Part shown: positions 8,830 through 17,625 of the stretch, piece after piece
Layout of the letters: the number at the start of each line of letters is the position of its first letter
How positions within the stretch are numbered: position 1 is the first letter of the stretch
Assembly: GCF_000205165.1 (NCBI RefSeq)
Contig: NZ_GL883837.1
Coordinates: forward strand, 209,082-273,081
Direction: 5' to 3'
DNA: 64,000 bases
Source: Paraprevotella xylaniphila YIT 11841
GTDB taxonomy: Bacteria; Bacteroidota; Bacteroidia; Bacteroidales; Bacteroidaceae
The notes under the pieces: generated by a model
Seen by the model: only the letters and a program-made list of their open reading frames with translations
Databases searched by the model: none
Told to the model about the DNA's origin: nothing
Translations under genes and position numbers: made by a program

Positions 8830-9846
8830 TTATAACCATAAAGTCACGCCCCAATAGACAGCAGCAGCCAACAAAGCACTCACGGGAATCGTCAACACCC
8901 AAGCCGTCATCAAACTCCTTGTCACGCCCCATCGCACAGCCGAAAGCCTCTTAGTGGCTCCAACACCGATGATGGCTCCCGTTATCGTATGAGTCGTACT
9001 TACCGGAATTTTCAGATATTCAGTCAGATAAAGCGTAAAAGCACCGGCTGTTTCCGCAATAACCCCTTCAAAAGGTATCACCTTGGTGATACGCGTCCCC
9101 ATAGTCCGCACGATTTTCCATCCCCCGGACATAGTGCCCAACGAGATGGCCGTGAAACAAGAAAAGGCTACCCAGTCGGGCAAATCTTCTATGCTGCGTA
9201 TTCCCATTCCTACACCTTCGGAATGACCGGCAATCATGGCGGCTGCAATAATACCCATCACCTTTTGGGAATCGTTCAACCCATGTCCGATGCTGAACAA
9301 GGCCGAAGATACGAGTTGCAACTTCTTAAACCACACCTCGGCCGTATGCGGATGCGCTTTCCGGCATGCGTGCAATACGAGAATCGTGAATCCCAACGCC
9401 ACTATCATGCCAATCAAAGGAGCCAGAAAAATAAAAGCCGCAATCTTCAATATGATATCCAACTGGATAGAGCCGAAGCCGCTAGCCATGATAGCTGCAC
9501 CGGCAAAACCACCAATCAACGTATGGGAAGAGGAAGAAGGAATACCTTTCCACCACGTAAACAAATTCCATATAATAGCGGCAATCACACCAGACAGGAT
9601 GATCGGCAAAGTGATATATTCCTCCATGACCGTCTTCGATACGGTATTGGCTATCCCGAAGCCACCGATAACATATTTGGCAATGAAGAAAGCCACAAAA
9701 TTGAAAGCGGCAGCCCACAACACAGCCTGGAAAGGAGTCAACACCTTAGTAGACACAATGGTAGCAATCGAATTGGCTGCATCATGAAACCCATTGATAT
9801 AGTCGAACAAGAGAGACAGTACAATGATAATCAATAATAACTCCAT
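8830..9846 (-). CDS. Inorganic phosphate transporter, PiT family
   Basis: A 338-residue inner-membrane phosphate/cation symporter with about ten hydrophobic segments. The inverted-repeat PiT signatures are both visible: GFHDAANSIAT near residue 19 and GLNDSQKVMGI near residue 198; each carries the Asn-Asp or His-Asp pair that forms the substrate site. Length is shorter than E. coli PitA (about 500) but normal for Bacteroidetes members. The gene follows a PhoU-like DUF47 gene with a 16-base gap, the usual Pit partner arrangement. Confidence 0.93.
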   Translation of the reverse strand: MELLLIIIVLSLLFDYINGFHDAANSIATIVSTKVLTPFQAVLWAAAFNFVAFFIAKYVIGGFGIANTVSKTVMEEYITLPIILSGVIAAIIWNLFTWWKGIPSSSSHTLIGGFAGAAIMASGFGSIQLDIILKIAAFIFLAPLIGMIVALGFTILVLHACRKAHPHTAEVWFKKLQLVSSALFSIGHGLNDSQKVMGIIAAAMIAGHSEGVGMGIRSIEDLPDWVAFSCFTAISLGTMSGGWKIVRTMGTRITKVIPFEGVIAETAGAFTLYLTEYLKIPVSTTHTITGAIIGVGATKRLSAVRWGVTRSLMTAWVLTIPVSALLAAAVYWGVTLWL

Positions 9847-9862
9847 GGTTCTCGCCTTTCAT

Positions 9863-10510
9863 TTATACATACTTCACAATCAGATTCTTCAGAATCTTTC
9901 CCACATGCTCGGCCGCATCGGTTGTCCGCTCCAGTTCCTGCATGATTTCTTTTATCTTTATTAACTCTATACTGTCCTTCTCTTCTTCAAAAAGCCTTCG
10001 GATAAAAAACTCATAGACATCGTCTGCCTGATTCTCCAAATCATGAAGTTCGACACAAAGCCCCCGCAAACGAGCCGGATTCTTCCGGAACACATCCAGT
10101 TCTTCCACCGCCTTGCAAATACAGGCAGCCTCTTGCTGTATGAAATGACACAACTCTATTGCACTATCGCCCAAAGCACGGGGATTATAAATGTTGATAC
10201 GCTTGGCACAACTGTTCACGCAGTCTATCACATCGTCTATGCCAGAGGCCAGGGCATTGATGTCCTCGCGGTCAAGAGGAGTAATAAATGTCGTTTCCAG
10301 TTCGTCAAGCACCTGATGGGTCACCATGTCCCCCTTACGTTCGACTTCTTTCACCCGTCTGTAATATGTCTCCCGTTCTTCCGGTTTACCCTGTTCCACA
10401 CTCTCCGACAGCACATCGGCTGCCTCAGACAAGATATCCGCAAGCTGTTTCAGCAAACAGAAAAAATTAGGTTGCTTCGGTACGAAGCTGTTAAAAAAGG
10501 AATTTTTCAT
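9863..10510 (-). CDS. DUF47 family PhoU-like Pit accessory protein
   Basis: A 215-residue, all-helical, acidic soluble protein. Segments such as RVKEVERKGDMVTHQVLDELETTFITPLDREDINALASGIDDVIDCV match the DUF47/PhoU-related family, where Glu/Asp clusters bind metals. These proteins are typically encoded directly before a PiT transporter and are thought to modulate it, as is the case here (16-base gap). No membrane segment or signal peptide is seen. The role as regulator of the neighbouring transporter is inferred from family and context. Confidence 0.9.
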   Translation of the reverse strand: MKNSFFNSFVPKQPNFFCLLKQLADILSEAADVLSESVEQGKPEERETYYRRVKEVERKGDMVTHQVLDELETTFITPLDREDINALASGIDDVIDCVNSCAKRINIYNPRALGDSAIELCHFIQQEAACICKAVEELDVFRKNPARLRGLCVELHDLENQADDVYEFFIRRLFEEEKDSIELIKIKEIMQELERTTDAAEHVGKILKNLIVKYV

Positions 10511-10529
10511 AAAATCAAGTGTTTAAATT

Positions 10530-11171
10530 CTATTTCGTCTTTTTCAGTTTCTCTCGCAACACCTCCACTACGGCCGGCAAAATCGAAATCACAATAATGG
10601 CCACAATGAGAATTTTCAGATTGCCTTGTACGAAAGGCAAGTCTCCGAAAAAATAACCCGCATAGCAAAACGATGCCACCCAAAGCCCTCCTCCGACGAC
10701 ATTATATATCATGAAATAATAATAATGCATACGCCCCATTCCGGCCACAAAAGGAGCAAACGTACGGACAATGGGAACGAAACGGGCTATGATGATTGTT
10801 TTCCCACCGTATTTTTTATAAAATTCATGAGTCTTGTCCAAATAACTCTGCTTGAATATTCTGGAATCCGGATTATGAAACAGTCGCTTTCCCAAAAAAC
10901 GCCCTATCATATAATTGCAGGAATCTCCTAAGACTGCAGCCGCAAACAATATCATGAACAATAAATTGACATCGAGCGGAACAGAGGGAACAGCGGCAAT
11001 GGCCCCTCCCACAAAAAGCAGGGAATCGCCCGGCAAAAAGGGCGTGACCACCAACCCCGTCTCACAAAAAATAACAGCAAACAATATGGCATAAGTCCAC
11101 GTATGATACTGCTGCACCATCTCCACCATATAATGGTCGATGTGCAGGATAAAATCCATTATAAAATCCAT
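10530..11171 (-). CDS. DedA family membrane protein (SNARE-associated/VTT domain)
   Basis: A 213-residue polytopic protein. The DedA motif block [19 protein letters not shown] lies near residue 30, and the second conserved loop [29 protein letters not shown] contains the functional Arg residues of the family. DedA proteins act in undecaprenyl-phosphate or phospholipid recycling and envelope homeostasis. The gene begins with two nearly identical tandem 12-base units, giving MDFIMDFI, so the ATG at 11159 is an alternative start. It precedes the DUF47-PiT pair on the same strand with a 19-base gap and may share their transcript. Confidence 0.9.
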   Translation of the reverse strand: MDFIMDFILHIDHYMVEMVQQYHTWTYAILFAVIFCETGLVVTPFLPGDSLLFVGGAIAAVPSVPLDVNLLFMILFAAAVLGDSCNYMIGRFLGKRLFHNPDSRIFKQSYLDKTHEFYKKYGGKTIIIARFVPIVRTFAPFVAGMGRMHYYYFMIYNVVGGGLWVASFCYAGYFFGDLPFVQGNLKILIVAIIVISILPAVVEVLREKLKKTK

Positions 11172-11226
11172 TACTTTATATCCTTATTTATAATAAAATG
11201 AAAACCAACAGCCGAAAAGCTGCCAT

Positions 11227-11265
11227 AAAAAAGACTTTCTCTGCAATCTCTTACAGGAAAGTCTT
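11227..11265 (-). terminator. Terminator of the small secreted-protein gene
   Basis: On the minus strand AAGACTTTC (11265-11257) pairs with GAAAGTCTT (11239-11231) and is followed by a run of T. It overlaps the stop codon of the gene ending at 11264. Confidence 0.7.
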
Positions 11266-11668
11266 AAATAAGGATACGCCTTAACGTATATACAAAATAT
11301 AATTTGGCATTGCCGGAAAACGATGTATCTGGGAGCTTCTCTCCTCTCTCCGGCAGCCACAAGGCTGCAACCTGCCACACACCATTCTTCCATCCGGCAA
11401 AAACTGTATGTCCTTTGAAAGAACGCGTAACCTGAATCGAGTGTCCAGTTGGACACGAAAGAAGTGCATAGCCAATATCACCCCATCCAAACCCTGCACG
11501 TATCTCCTTATCCTCTCCGCAGCATTTCGTATCTGCCCCTACACCGTCTCCCGCCCCCATTATGGTAGCAGAAGGCATGCAAGCCATATCTCCCTCCGCA
11601 GTGGAAAAAGAAGAGTCCCACAGAAAAAGGCACAGAGCAAACACCAAATAGGATAAACATTTTGCCAT
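11264..11668 (-). CDS. Small secreted protein of unknown function
   Basis: I do not recognise this 134-residue protein. Residues 1-23 form a clear signal peptide (basic N-end, LSYLVFALCLFLW core, cut near FSTAEG). The mature part has several Cys residues (MAC, TKCCGED, LLSCPTG) and a Trp-rich C-terminal half (FAGWKNGVWQVAALWLP) that looks like a small beta-fold. The gene stands alone, with a near-perfect promoter at 11677-11707 and its own terminator. The predicted transcription start lies only a few bases before the ATG, so translation may be almost leaderless. Periplasmic or surface location is inferred from the signal peptide. Confidence 0.7.
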   Translation of the reverse strand: MAKCLSYLVFALCLFLWDSSFSTAEGDMACMPSATIMGAGDGVGADTKCCGEDKEIRAGFGWGDIGYALLSCPTGHSIQVTRSFKGHTVFAGWKNGVWQVAALWLPERGEKLPDTSFSGNAKLYFVYTLRRILI

Positions 11669-11676
11669 AACCGCTG

Positions 11677-11707
11677 CAAATTTAGAGATTATTTTTTATC
11701 CGGCAAA
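11677..11707 (-). promoter_or_regulatory. Promoter of the small secreted-protein gene
   Basis: Read on the minus strand, TTTG (11707-11704) and TAAATTTG (11684-11677) are 19 bases apart, an exact match to the Bacteroides consensus. The start codon at 11668 is only 9 bases beyond the -7 box. Confidence 0.65.
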
Positions 11708-11804
11708 CGATATGAAGAAAAGGGACTCTCAAAATCCGCAGACTGAAAATTCATTCTTCGGTCCCCTTGACGATACCTCCTTCTTCATGCCAAGAACTTT
11801 CGAA

Positions 11805-12908
11805 TCAAACCTTCCGAAACCGGTTCACCAAAGAACGGATTGCAAAATAAACATCCAACAGACCAAACAAACGATAGGTAATCAATATGGCCTGAAATTT
11901 CTTACTGAATGAAGAGTACTTGACCCGAAGCAGTTCCCTTCCATACAAAGAAGACAAGGCTTTAGCCAACAATCGCCCCCTCACCCTATGCCTTCTGACA
12001 ATATATTCTTTCTTAATACAGGAAATACAACGCAAAATAGGACTCGCAATACGATCGTTGTAAAAGACCGAACGATCCACATTTCCTTTTACCTCTACAT
12101 ACAACTGGTACAGTTCGTCGTCACTCCCCTGCCTTAAAAGACGCTCCAACGGATAATGCTCAATAAAGTCAAAGATAAATGCAGGACGCCAACAATGGAA
12201 CTTATGAGCCAACCGCTCCAACCTGTCATCGACAAGTGCATAAATCTTCCTAATCTCGTCCGGCAAAAGCGCATATTTCTCCTGAATCATTTTTCCGGGA
12301 GGATCCATATAAAGATACAAGCACAAAGGCACCAACTTGATGCTGTTGCACTGTAGAATATAATCCAAATTGAACAATAAGTCCTCATACACGACCAAAT
12401 CGGTACGGAACACAATGCGGTGCTCCCTTAGAATCGAGGTTTTATAGAATTTTCCCCAAACATAACCATTCCATAAATGCCGGGCGACGAAGTCACCCAT
12501 CGTATCGCCCTTAAAAGCCCCCTCGAAATTATAATATATCTCCCCCTTCGGAAGAGTCTTGTACCCTCCTATCACCAAATCGTAACCGAGCCCCTCTTTC
12601 AAGACGTCGAAAAAGCCCTCGTCCACGGAGTCATCCGCGTCGACAAAGGCAATCCACTCTCCGCACGCCACTTCAAGCCCCAAATTACGTGCCGTACTCA
12701 CTCCACCATTTTCTTTATGCCATACCCGGACACGGGCATCCTTTGCGGCATAAGTGTCACAAATATCCCTGCAACTATCCGGACTGCCGTCATCTATGAG
12801 CAACAGCTCAAAATCACGGTTCGTCTGCTTCAAGATACTATCCACACAGTTTCTCAAAGTATCCTCGGCCTTATATACAGGAACAATTACAGATATTAAT
12901 GGCGCCAT
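11805..12908 (-). CDS. Glycosyltransferase family 2
   Basis: A 367-residue GT-A fold enzyme. The N-terminal GT2 block has the nucleotide-binding start PLISVIVPVYKAE, the LLIDDGSPD loop, the STARNLGLE segment and the metal-binding AFVDADDSVD motif (DXD) near residue 93. The C-terminal ~150 residues are helical and basic without membrane spans. It should transfer a sugar from an NDP donor to a surface-glycan intermediate at the cytoplasmic face; donor and linkage cannot be read. It is the last gene of the exporter-GT2-GT2 operon, 12 bases after the preceding GT2. Confidence 0.9.
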   Translation of the reverse strand: MAPLISVIVPVYKAEDTLRNCVDSILKQTNRDFELLLIDDGSPDSCRDICDTYAAKDARVRVWHKENGGVSTARNLGLEVACGEWIAFVDADDSVDEGFFDVLKEGLGYDLVIGGYKTLPKGEIYYNFEGAFKGDTMGDFVARHLWNGYVWGKFYKTSILREHRIVFRTDLVVYEDLLFNLDYILQCNSIKLVPLCLYLYMDPPGKMIQEKYALLPDEIRKIYALVDDRLERLAHKFHCWRPAFIFDFIEHYPLERLLRQGSDDELYQLYVEVKGNVDRSVFYNDRIASPILRCISCIKKEYIVRRHRVRGRLLAKALSSLYGRELLRVKYSSFSKKFQAILITYRLFGLLDVYFAIRSLVNRFRKV

Positions 12909-12920
12909 TGATACTAATAG

Positions 12921-13973
12921 TTATTTTACACTTACAAAAGAATGAAATCTAAGTGCATAATCCAACACTACAGCCTTTTCCGTAACCCACCATAACTTTA
13001 AATACCATTTTTTAAATAATTTATGGCGTACACGATAGTTTTTTATATGTTTTATCAGGCTTTCGAATTCAGAATAATCCGAAGGCCGTATCCTCGACTG
13101 CATCTTCAGACTGAGGAGGCAGAAATTTACGACTCCATCAACAAAATAAGCCTGGTTCTTCCTTACATGCTTGCCCACGTTTTCCTTGTCCATCTTTTCA
13201 AACATAGCCTCCACCATGTGGACAATCTGCATCAGATTCTTTTTCTGGCTCTCCGTATCCACCGACTGCCCTTCCCTTCCCATACGGTAATGGTAAAGAT
13301 ACAAGTCATACACAATAAAGTCTTTCACACGTGAATAGGGCAGAAAGCAATACAACGTATCCGTATAATTTATCCCTTCCAACAAACGGAAATTCATTTC
13401 TTTAAGAAGGGAAGTTTTATAAGCCATGCCATTCATGCCAAATTCAGCTTCATAGGAATGCGTACGGATATAAAATTCATCCGTCCGATAGACATGGTCC
13501 TTAAACACGGAACAGAAAGAATGCTTGATTTCATCCACCTTCTTGTCTTTGTCAAAAATCTCATCCACCCTTAACGTTATCACCAAATCGGTATCACAAG
13601 TCTCCAACTTCTGCAAAAACTCCACTAACGCCGAAGTATCGAACCAATCGTCTGCATCCAATATCTTGAAATACTTTCCGGTTGCAATTCCTAATCCGGC
13701 ATTCACACAAGAACCATAATGTCCGTTGGCCTTGTCTATGACTTTAATCAAATCGGGCCTTTTCTGTTCATATCGACGAATAATGTCCAAAGACCCGTCC
13801 GTACTGCCGTCATTCACCACTATGACTTCAAGCCTATCGCTGACAAGCTCATCGGTCACAGAATCCAGACAGGCAGGCAGATATTTTTCCATATTATAGG
13901 TTGGTATTACTATGGAAAGTATTTTCCCGCTCCCAGCCTTTTGAACCACCTTATCATTCACCATATTTTTCAC
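12921..13973 (-). CDS. Glycosyltransferase family 2 (paralogue of the gene at 26488)
   Basis: A 350-residue GT2 enzyme with VIPTYNMEKYLPACLDSV, VVNDGSTDGSLDII, GHYGSCVNAGL and the metal-binding KILDADDWFD block. Its sequence tracks the plus-strand GT2 at 26488-27534 along almost the whole length (shared NGHYGSC, TCDTDL.ITLR, F.MN.M.YKT, Y.YCFLP), so the two are paralogues at different positions of the same locus. ATG at 13964 is an alternative to 13973. The gene lies 67 bases after the MsbA-like gene, in the same direction. Confidence 0.9.
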   Translation of the reverse strand: MKNMVNDKVVQKAGSGKILSIVIPTYNMEKYLPACLDSVTDELVSDRLEVIVVNDGSTDGSLDIIRRYEQKRPDLIKVIDKANGHYGSCVNAGLGIATGKYFKILDADDWFDTSALVEFLQKLETCDTDLVITLRVDEIFDKDKKVDEIKHSFCSVFKDHVYRTDEFYIRTHSYEAEFGMNGMAYKTSLLKEMNFRLLEGINYTDTLYCFLPYSRVKDFIVYDLYLYHYRMGREGQSVDTESQKKNLMQIVHMVEAMFEKMDKENVGKHVRKNQAYFVDGVVNFCLLSLKMQSRIRPSDYSEFESLIKHIKNYRVRHKLFKKWYLKLWWVTEKAVVLDYALRFHSFVSVK

Positions 13974-14040
13974 AATAAATTAAAATACAACCTCTTTTTA
14001 TCCCGACAAGCCACCGCTCTCACGAGTTGGGCCGGATGCG

Positions 14041-15876
14041 TCAGAGGCTTTGCATATCGTTTAGTTTCTTGTAATACCCGTTGAGGGCAATAAGCTCTTC
14101 ATGCGTCCCACGCTCTACAATCTCTCCTTCGTAAAGCACACATATTTCATCTGCATTCTTGATTGTACTGAGCCGGTGCGCAATCGCAATGGTCGTACGC
14201 GATTTCATCAAGCGTTCCAACGCCTCCTGCACCAAACGCTCTGACTCCGTATCCAATGCGGAAGTCGCCTCATCCAGTATCAATATCGGCGGATTCTTCA
14301 GGATGGCACGGGCTATGCTGACACGCTGCCGCTGCCCGCCCGACAAACGGCCTCCACGGTCGCCAATCATCGTATCATAACCTTTCTCGGATTCCATGAT
14401 GAAATCGTGCGCGTTGGCTATTTTGGCAGCTTCGACAACCTGCTCCATCGTCGCGTTCTCCACGCCGAACGTAATATTATTATAGAAGGTATCATTGAAC
14501 AGGATGGCCTCTTGGTTCACATTACCGATCAGAGAACGCAAGGCCGGAATAGATACGTCCTTCACGTTCTTCCCGTCTATAAGCAAGGCTCCTTCACCCA
14601 CATCATGATAACGGGGCACCAAATCGACCATCGTGGATTTACCAGACCCGGACTGCCCTACCAAAGCCACCGTCTTCCCTTTCTGCACCTTCAAGTTTAC
14701 ATGCTTCAAGACCTGCCGCCCCTCAATATAACTAAAGGAAACGTCACGGAATTCCAACTCATGCTCAAAAGCAGTCAAAGGCAAGGGTTTTTCCGGCTCC
14801 TTGATATGGTTCTCAGCCTTCAAGATCATATCAATACGTTCCATGCTGGCCAAACCCAAAGGAATATTATAGAAAGCCTTGGAGAACTCTTTCAAAGGAT
14901 TGATGATACTGTAAAGAATCACCAGATAGAAAATAAACATAGCGGCATCTATCGGGGAATACTGATTCAAAATCAATGCGCCGCCAAACCATAATACGAT
15001 CACTATCACGCAAGTACCCAAGAACTCACTCATAGGATGCGCGGAACTCTGACGGATAACCATCGCATTCATGGCATCCCGGAAACCGTTATTGATTTTG
15101 GCAAAGCGTTCAGACATCTTGCGCTCTGCAATGAAGGCCTTGATAATCCGAAGGCCTCCTAAGGTCTCATCCAACTGAGACATGATGTCTCCCCATTGCC
15201 CCTGAGCCACCACCGACTGACTTTTCAATTTACGGCTTACCGACCCCATGACCCATCCGGCCAAAGGCAGAATGACTAGCACGAACAACGTCAGTTGCCA
15301 ACTAACGGTAAATAAAGTAATAAAGCAAACCACCAGAGCTATCGGATTACGAATCAACATATCCAGTGAACTGGTCAGTGAATTCTCGACTACCGACACG
15401 TCCGCACTCATCCTTGCAATAATATCCCCTTTGCGCTCCTCCGAAAAAAAACTCAATGGCAATTTCAGCACTTTATTATATACTTCAATACGTATATCAC
15501 GGACAATACCCGTACGAAGAGGCACCATCACCGCTGCTGACGCGAAATATCCCGTAGTCTTCAACAAAGTCATCACAATCAGGATAAGCCCCATGAATAT
15601 CAAAGTGACAAAAGCCCCATTCTGTTCAATAATATAATTGATGAAATAATATCCGTTATTGACCAAGACATCCTTATCCAAATGATGGATATCCATCGGC
15701 ATGTATTCATACTTTGTCGTATCAATCTTGAACAAGATATTCAGAATCGGCACCAAGGCTGCAAACGAAAACACGTTAAGCCATTGCGATAAAAAATTCA
15801 ATATGACAGCCCAAGTCAGATATTTACGATAAGGTTTCATATACCGCTTGAGCAAGGAGAAAAATTCTTTAATCAT
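14041..15876 (-). CDS. ABC transporter with fused membrane and ATPase domains (MsbA-like)
   Basis: A 611-residue half-transporter that works as a homodimer. Residues 1-~330 form a six-helix exporter domain. The ATPase domain shows Walker A GQSGSGKST, the Q-loop, the signature LSGGQRQRVSIARAI, Walker B ILILDEATSALD and the H-loop AIAHRLSTI. Family members flip lipid-linked glycans such as lipid A-core, or peptides. Location with glycosyltransferases supports an MsbA-type role. A longer reading frame starts at 15933, but the promoter at 15903-15934 lies inside it, so the ATG at 15876 (MIKEFFSLLKRYMKPYRK) is chosen. Confidence 0.9.
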   Translation of the reverse strand: MIKEFFSLLKRYMKPYRKYLTWAVILNFLSQWLNVFSFAALVPILNILFKIDTTKYEYMPMDIHHLDKDVLVNNGYYFINYIIEQNGAFVTLIFMGLILIVMTLLKTTGYFASAAVMVPLRTGIVRDIRIEVYNKVLKLPLSFFSEERKGDIIARMSADVSVVENSLTSSLDMLIRNPIALVVCFITLFTVSWQLTLFVLVILPLAGWVMGSVSRKLKSQSVVAQGQWGDIMSQLDETLGGLRIIKAFIAERKMSERFAKINNGFRDAMNAMVIRQSSAHPMSEFLGTCVIVIVLWFGGALILNQYSPIDAAMFIFYLVILYSIINPLKEFSKAFYNIPLGLASMERIDMILKAENHIKEPEKPLPLTAFEHELEFRDVSFSYIEGRQVLKHVNLKVQKGKTVALVGQSGSGKSTMVDLVPRYHDVGEGALLIDGKNVKDVSIPALRSLIGNVNQEAILFNDTFYNNITFGVENATMEQVVEAAKIANAHDFIMESEKGYDTMIGDRGGRLSGGQRQRVSIARAILKNPPILILDEATSALDTESERLVQEALERLMKSRTTIAIAHRLSTIKNADEICVLYEGEIVERGTHEELIALNGYYKKLNDMQSL

Positions 15877-16625
15877 ATATATTTCAAATGAATGGATTGG
15901 TGCAAAGGTAGGCATTTCTCTCCAAGTGACCAACCACGACGTTGTTTTTTATCATATTTTACTCACATTCATCCGGTCTGCATGGCCCATGCGCCACCAC
16001 CGCCCCACAGCCGGACAACCTAATCCGTGCATCGAGTTTGCAAAATGTCAAAATGACAATCCCGCTATCATGAGAATCGCTCATTTCCGCCCGCCGGCCG
16101 CCCTGACGGCAAATAACGCAGTCTCACGCGTCCGGCTTTTGACTTTTTGATGCCTTCCGGAAGGAAAACACCGCTTTGCGACATCGCCTCCAACCATTTG
16201 CCCGCACGCCTCCCGACTACGTGTCAGGAAATATGCAGCACAAGATTACATCGTGCTTCCCGTTTTTGGAGCACTACCGCCTGTCAACTAGCATAAAAAT
16301 CAGCTCCAGACTGTACATGAACTCCCGTTTTACGCCCGAATATTCCACCACCGGCAGACATCTTCGCCCCGATATGAGGAGAAAAAAAGTGTTTTCTGCG
16401 CCAAGTGATTTTTTTCTTTCATGAGATTAATCCGCTGTTATGCCCATTCTTGCGTGAAAAAGCATAAACAAAGATTAAAATATGTCATTTTAAGAAGCTC
16501 AGAAACATACAGAACACATCTTTTCATACCGGCCTCGCTACTTTTCTTTGTCATTTTGCTACATTTCGGAATCCCATAAATATTATCCGGAGCTTTAGGA
16601 CTTACATTTCGCGCAATAAATACCA
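15877..16625. other. Non-coding gap inside the glycan locus
   Basis: About 750 bases separate the end of the GT8 gene from the MsbA-like gene. Only short overlapping open frames occur, none with a domain, a credible start or neighbour-like codon use. The part at 15990-16200 is unusually rich in G and C compared with nearby intergenic DNA. Apart from the promoter at 15903-15934 I see no defined element; an eroded gene or an untranslated RNA is possible but not supported. Confidence 0.5.
15903..15934 (-). promoter_or_regulatory. Promoter of the MsbA-like/GT2/GT2 operon
   Basis: On the minus strand GTTG (15934-15931) and TACCTTTG (15910-15903) are 20 bases apart, matching the -33/-7 consensus with one mismatch. 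It leaves a leader of about 20 bases to the ATG at 15876. Confidence 0.6.
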
Positions 16626-17594
16626 TCACCTCGCCGAACAAAACCAATACACGACAAAAGCTATTGTTTCAATGACAAAAACGGCCAAAAGGCGGTTGAA
16701 TCTCCTGATATATTTATGAGAGGTTTTGGAACTTCCTCCATACAAAGGAGTAGTTTCCTCCCTTACTTTCTTATAACGTGCCACAGTCCACTTCGTCTTG
16801 GCCAGACATTCCAAATAATACGGCGTGAAAGGATGGTTGCAATCCTTTTTCCACGGCTTGCCTCCACCTGCAAAATGCACCACGACCGGATGCTCCTTCC
16901 ATCGTTCCACTTCCTTGAATTTAGAGGCATGCAACCTGACCCATTGATAATCCCGCGTATACCATAAATCCTGAAAATTATATCCGTATGGGAGGTATTT
17001 CACTGCACCGTGCAGCACCACGTTCAAAGCATCCTGGTCCGGGAAAAGGCACTTCTCAGGATGTTCCCGGATGAACTCCACCAACCGGCATGCCACATTA
17101 TGCTTCCGCCAATAGCCCATATTGACCAACAGCACCCCCGAGTTAAAATAAGGCGCGCCATACACCCCAATCCTGTTTTGCAAGGTTATGTCATCAGCCT
17201 CCTGATCCTCCACCACCGCGCACGCATAACCTTCTATGTCCGTCTTCCAAAGTTCCTGCAACGAATCGTTTACCAGAATATCGCAATCCATATAAAGCAT
17301 CTTCTCCTCGTCCGGAAACAAATCCGGCAAAAGAAAACGGTAATAAATGGATTCCCTGAACCTGTCGCTGACTTTCAAACCTTGCACAATCTCCGGCTCA
17401 ATGACCTTGACCGTCAGCAGCCCACCATATCTGGTAGCAATCTCTTCCAACCCTTCCACATCTACTTGTGGCAAAGCCTTCGTTATCACATAAATGTGGC
17501 AAGGAACCTTCCGGTGGTGTTCAAAAATCGAAACCACACAAGGACCGCAAGCCATCATATAATAAGTATCCGTACACAAAGCTATCTTTATCAT
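16626..17594 (-). CDS. Glycosyltransferase family 8
   Basis: A 322-residue retaining glycosyltransferase of the LgtC/WaaJ type. It starts with the GT8 donor-binding strand MIKIALCTDTYY, has the DXD metal site as LYMDCDILVND near residue 100, the acceptor/donor loop YFNSGVLLVNM, FPDQDALNVVL, and the HFAGGGKPWK block near residue 245. A hydrophobic C-terminal helix (LLAVFVIETIAFVVYWF) may attach it to the inner membrane. It is the last gene of the five-gene operon beginning with the fucosyltransferase, 31 bases after the preceding GT2. Donor (often UDP-Gal or UDP-Glc in the family) is not determined. Confidence 0.9.
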   Translation of the reverse strand: MIKIALCTDTYYMMACGPCVVSIFEHHRKVPCHIYVITKALPQVDVEGLEEIATRYGGLLTVKVIEPEIVQGLKVSDRFRESIYYRFLLPDLFPDEEKMLYMDCDILVNDSLQELWKTDIEGYACAVVEDQEADDITLQNRIGVYGAPYFNSGVLLVNMGYWRKHNVACRLVEFIREHPEKCLFPDQDALNVVLHGAVKYLPYGYNFQDLWYTRDYQWVRLHASKFKEVERWKEHPVVVHFAGGGKPWKKDCNHPFTPYYLECLAKTKWTVARYKKVREETTPLYGGSSKTSHKYIRRFNRLLAVFVIETIAFVVYWFCSAR

Positions 17595-17625
17595 TCCACT
17601 ATCTTTTTTGCTTTAATCAAATCCT

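Noticed and set aside
8989-9837. 282-residue plus-strand frame opposite the phosphate transporter
   Set aside because: Antisense of membrane helices gives Arg/His/Gln-rich sequence with no fold; the PiT reading has both signatures.
16438-16647. 69-residue minus-strand frame after the GT8 gene
   Set aside because: It overlaps the end of the GT8 gene, has no recognisable feature and lies in a non-coding gap.
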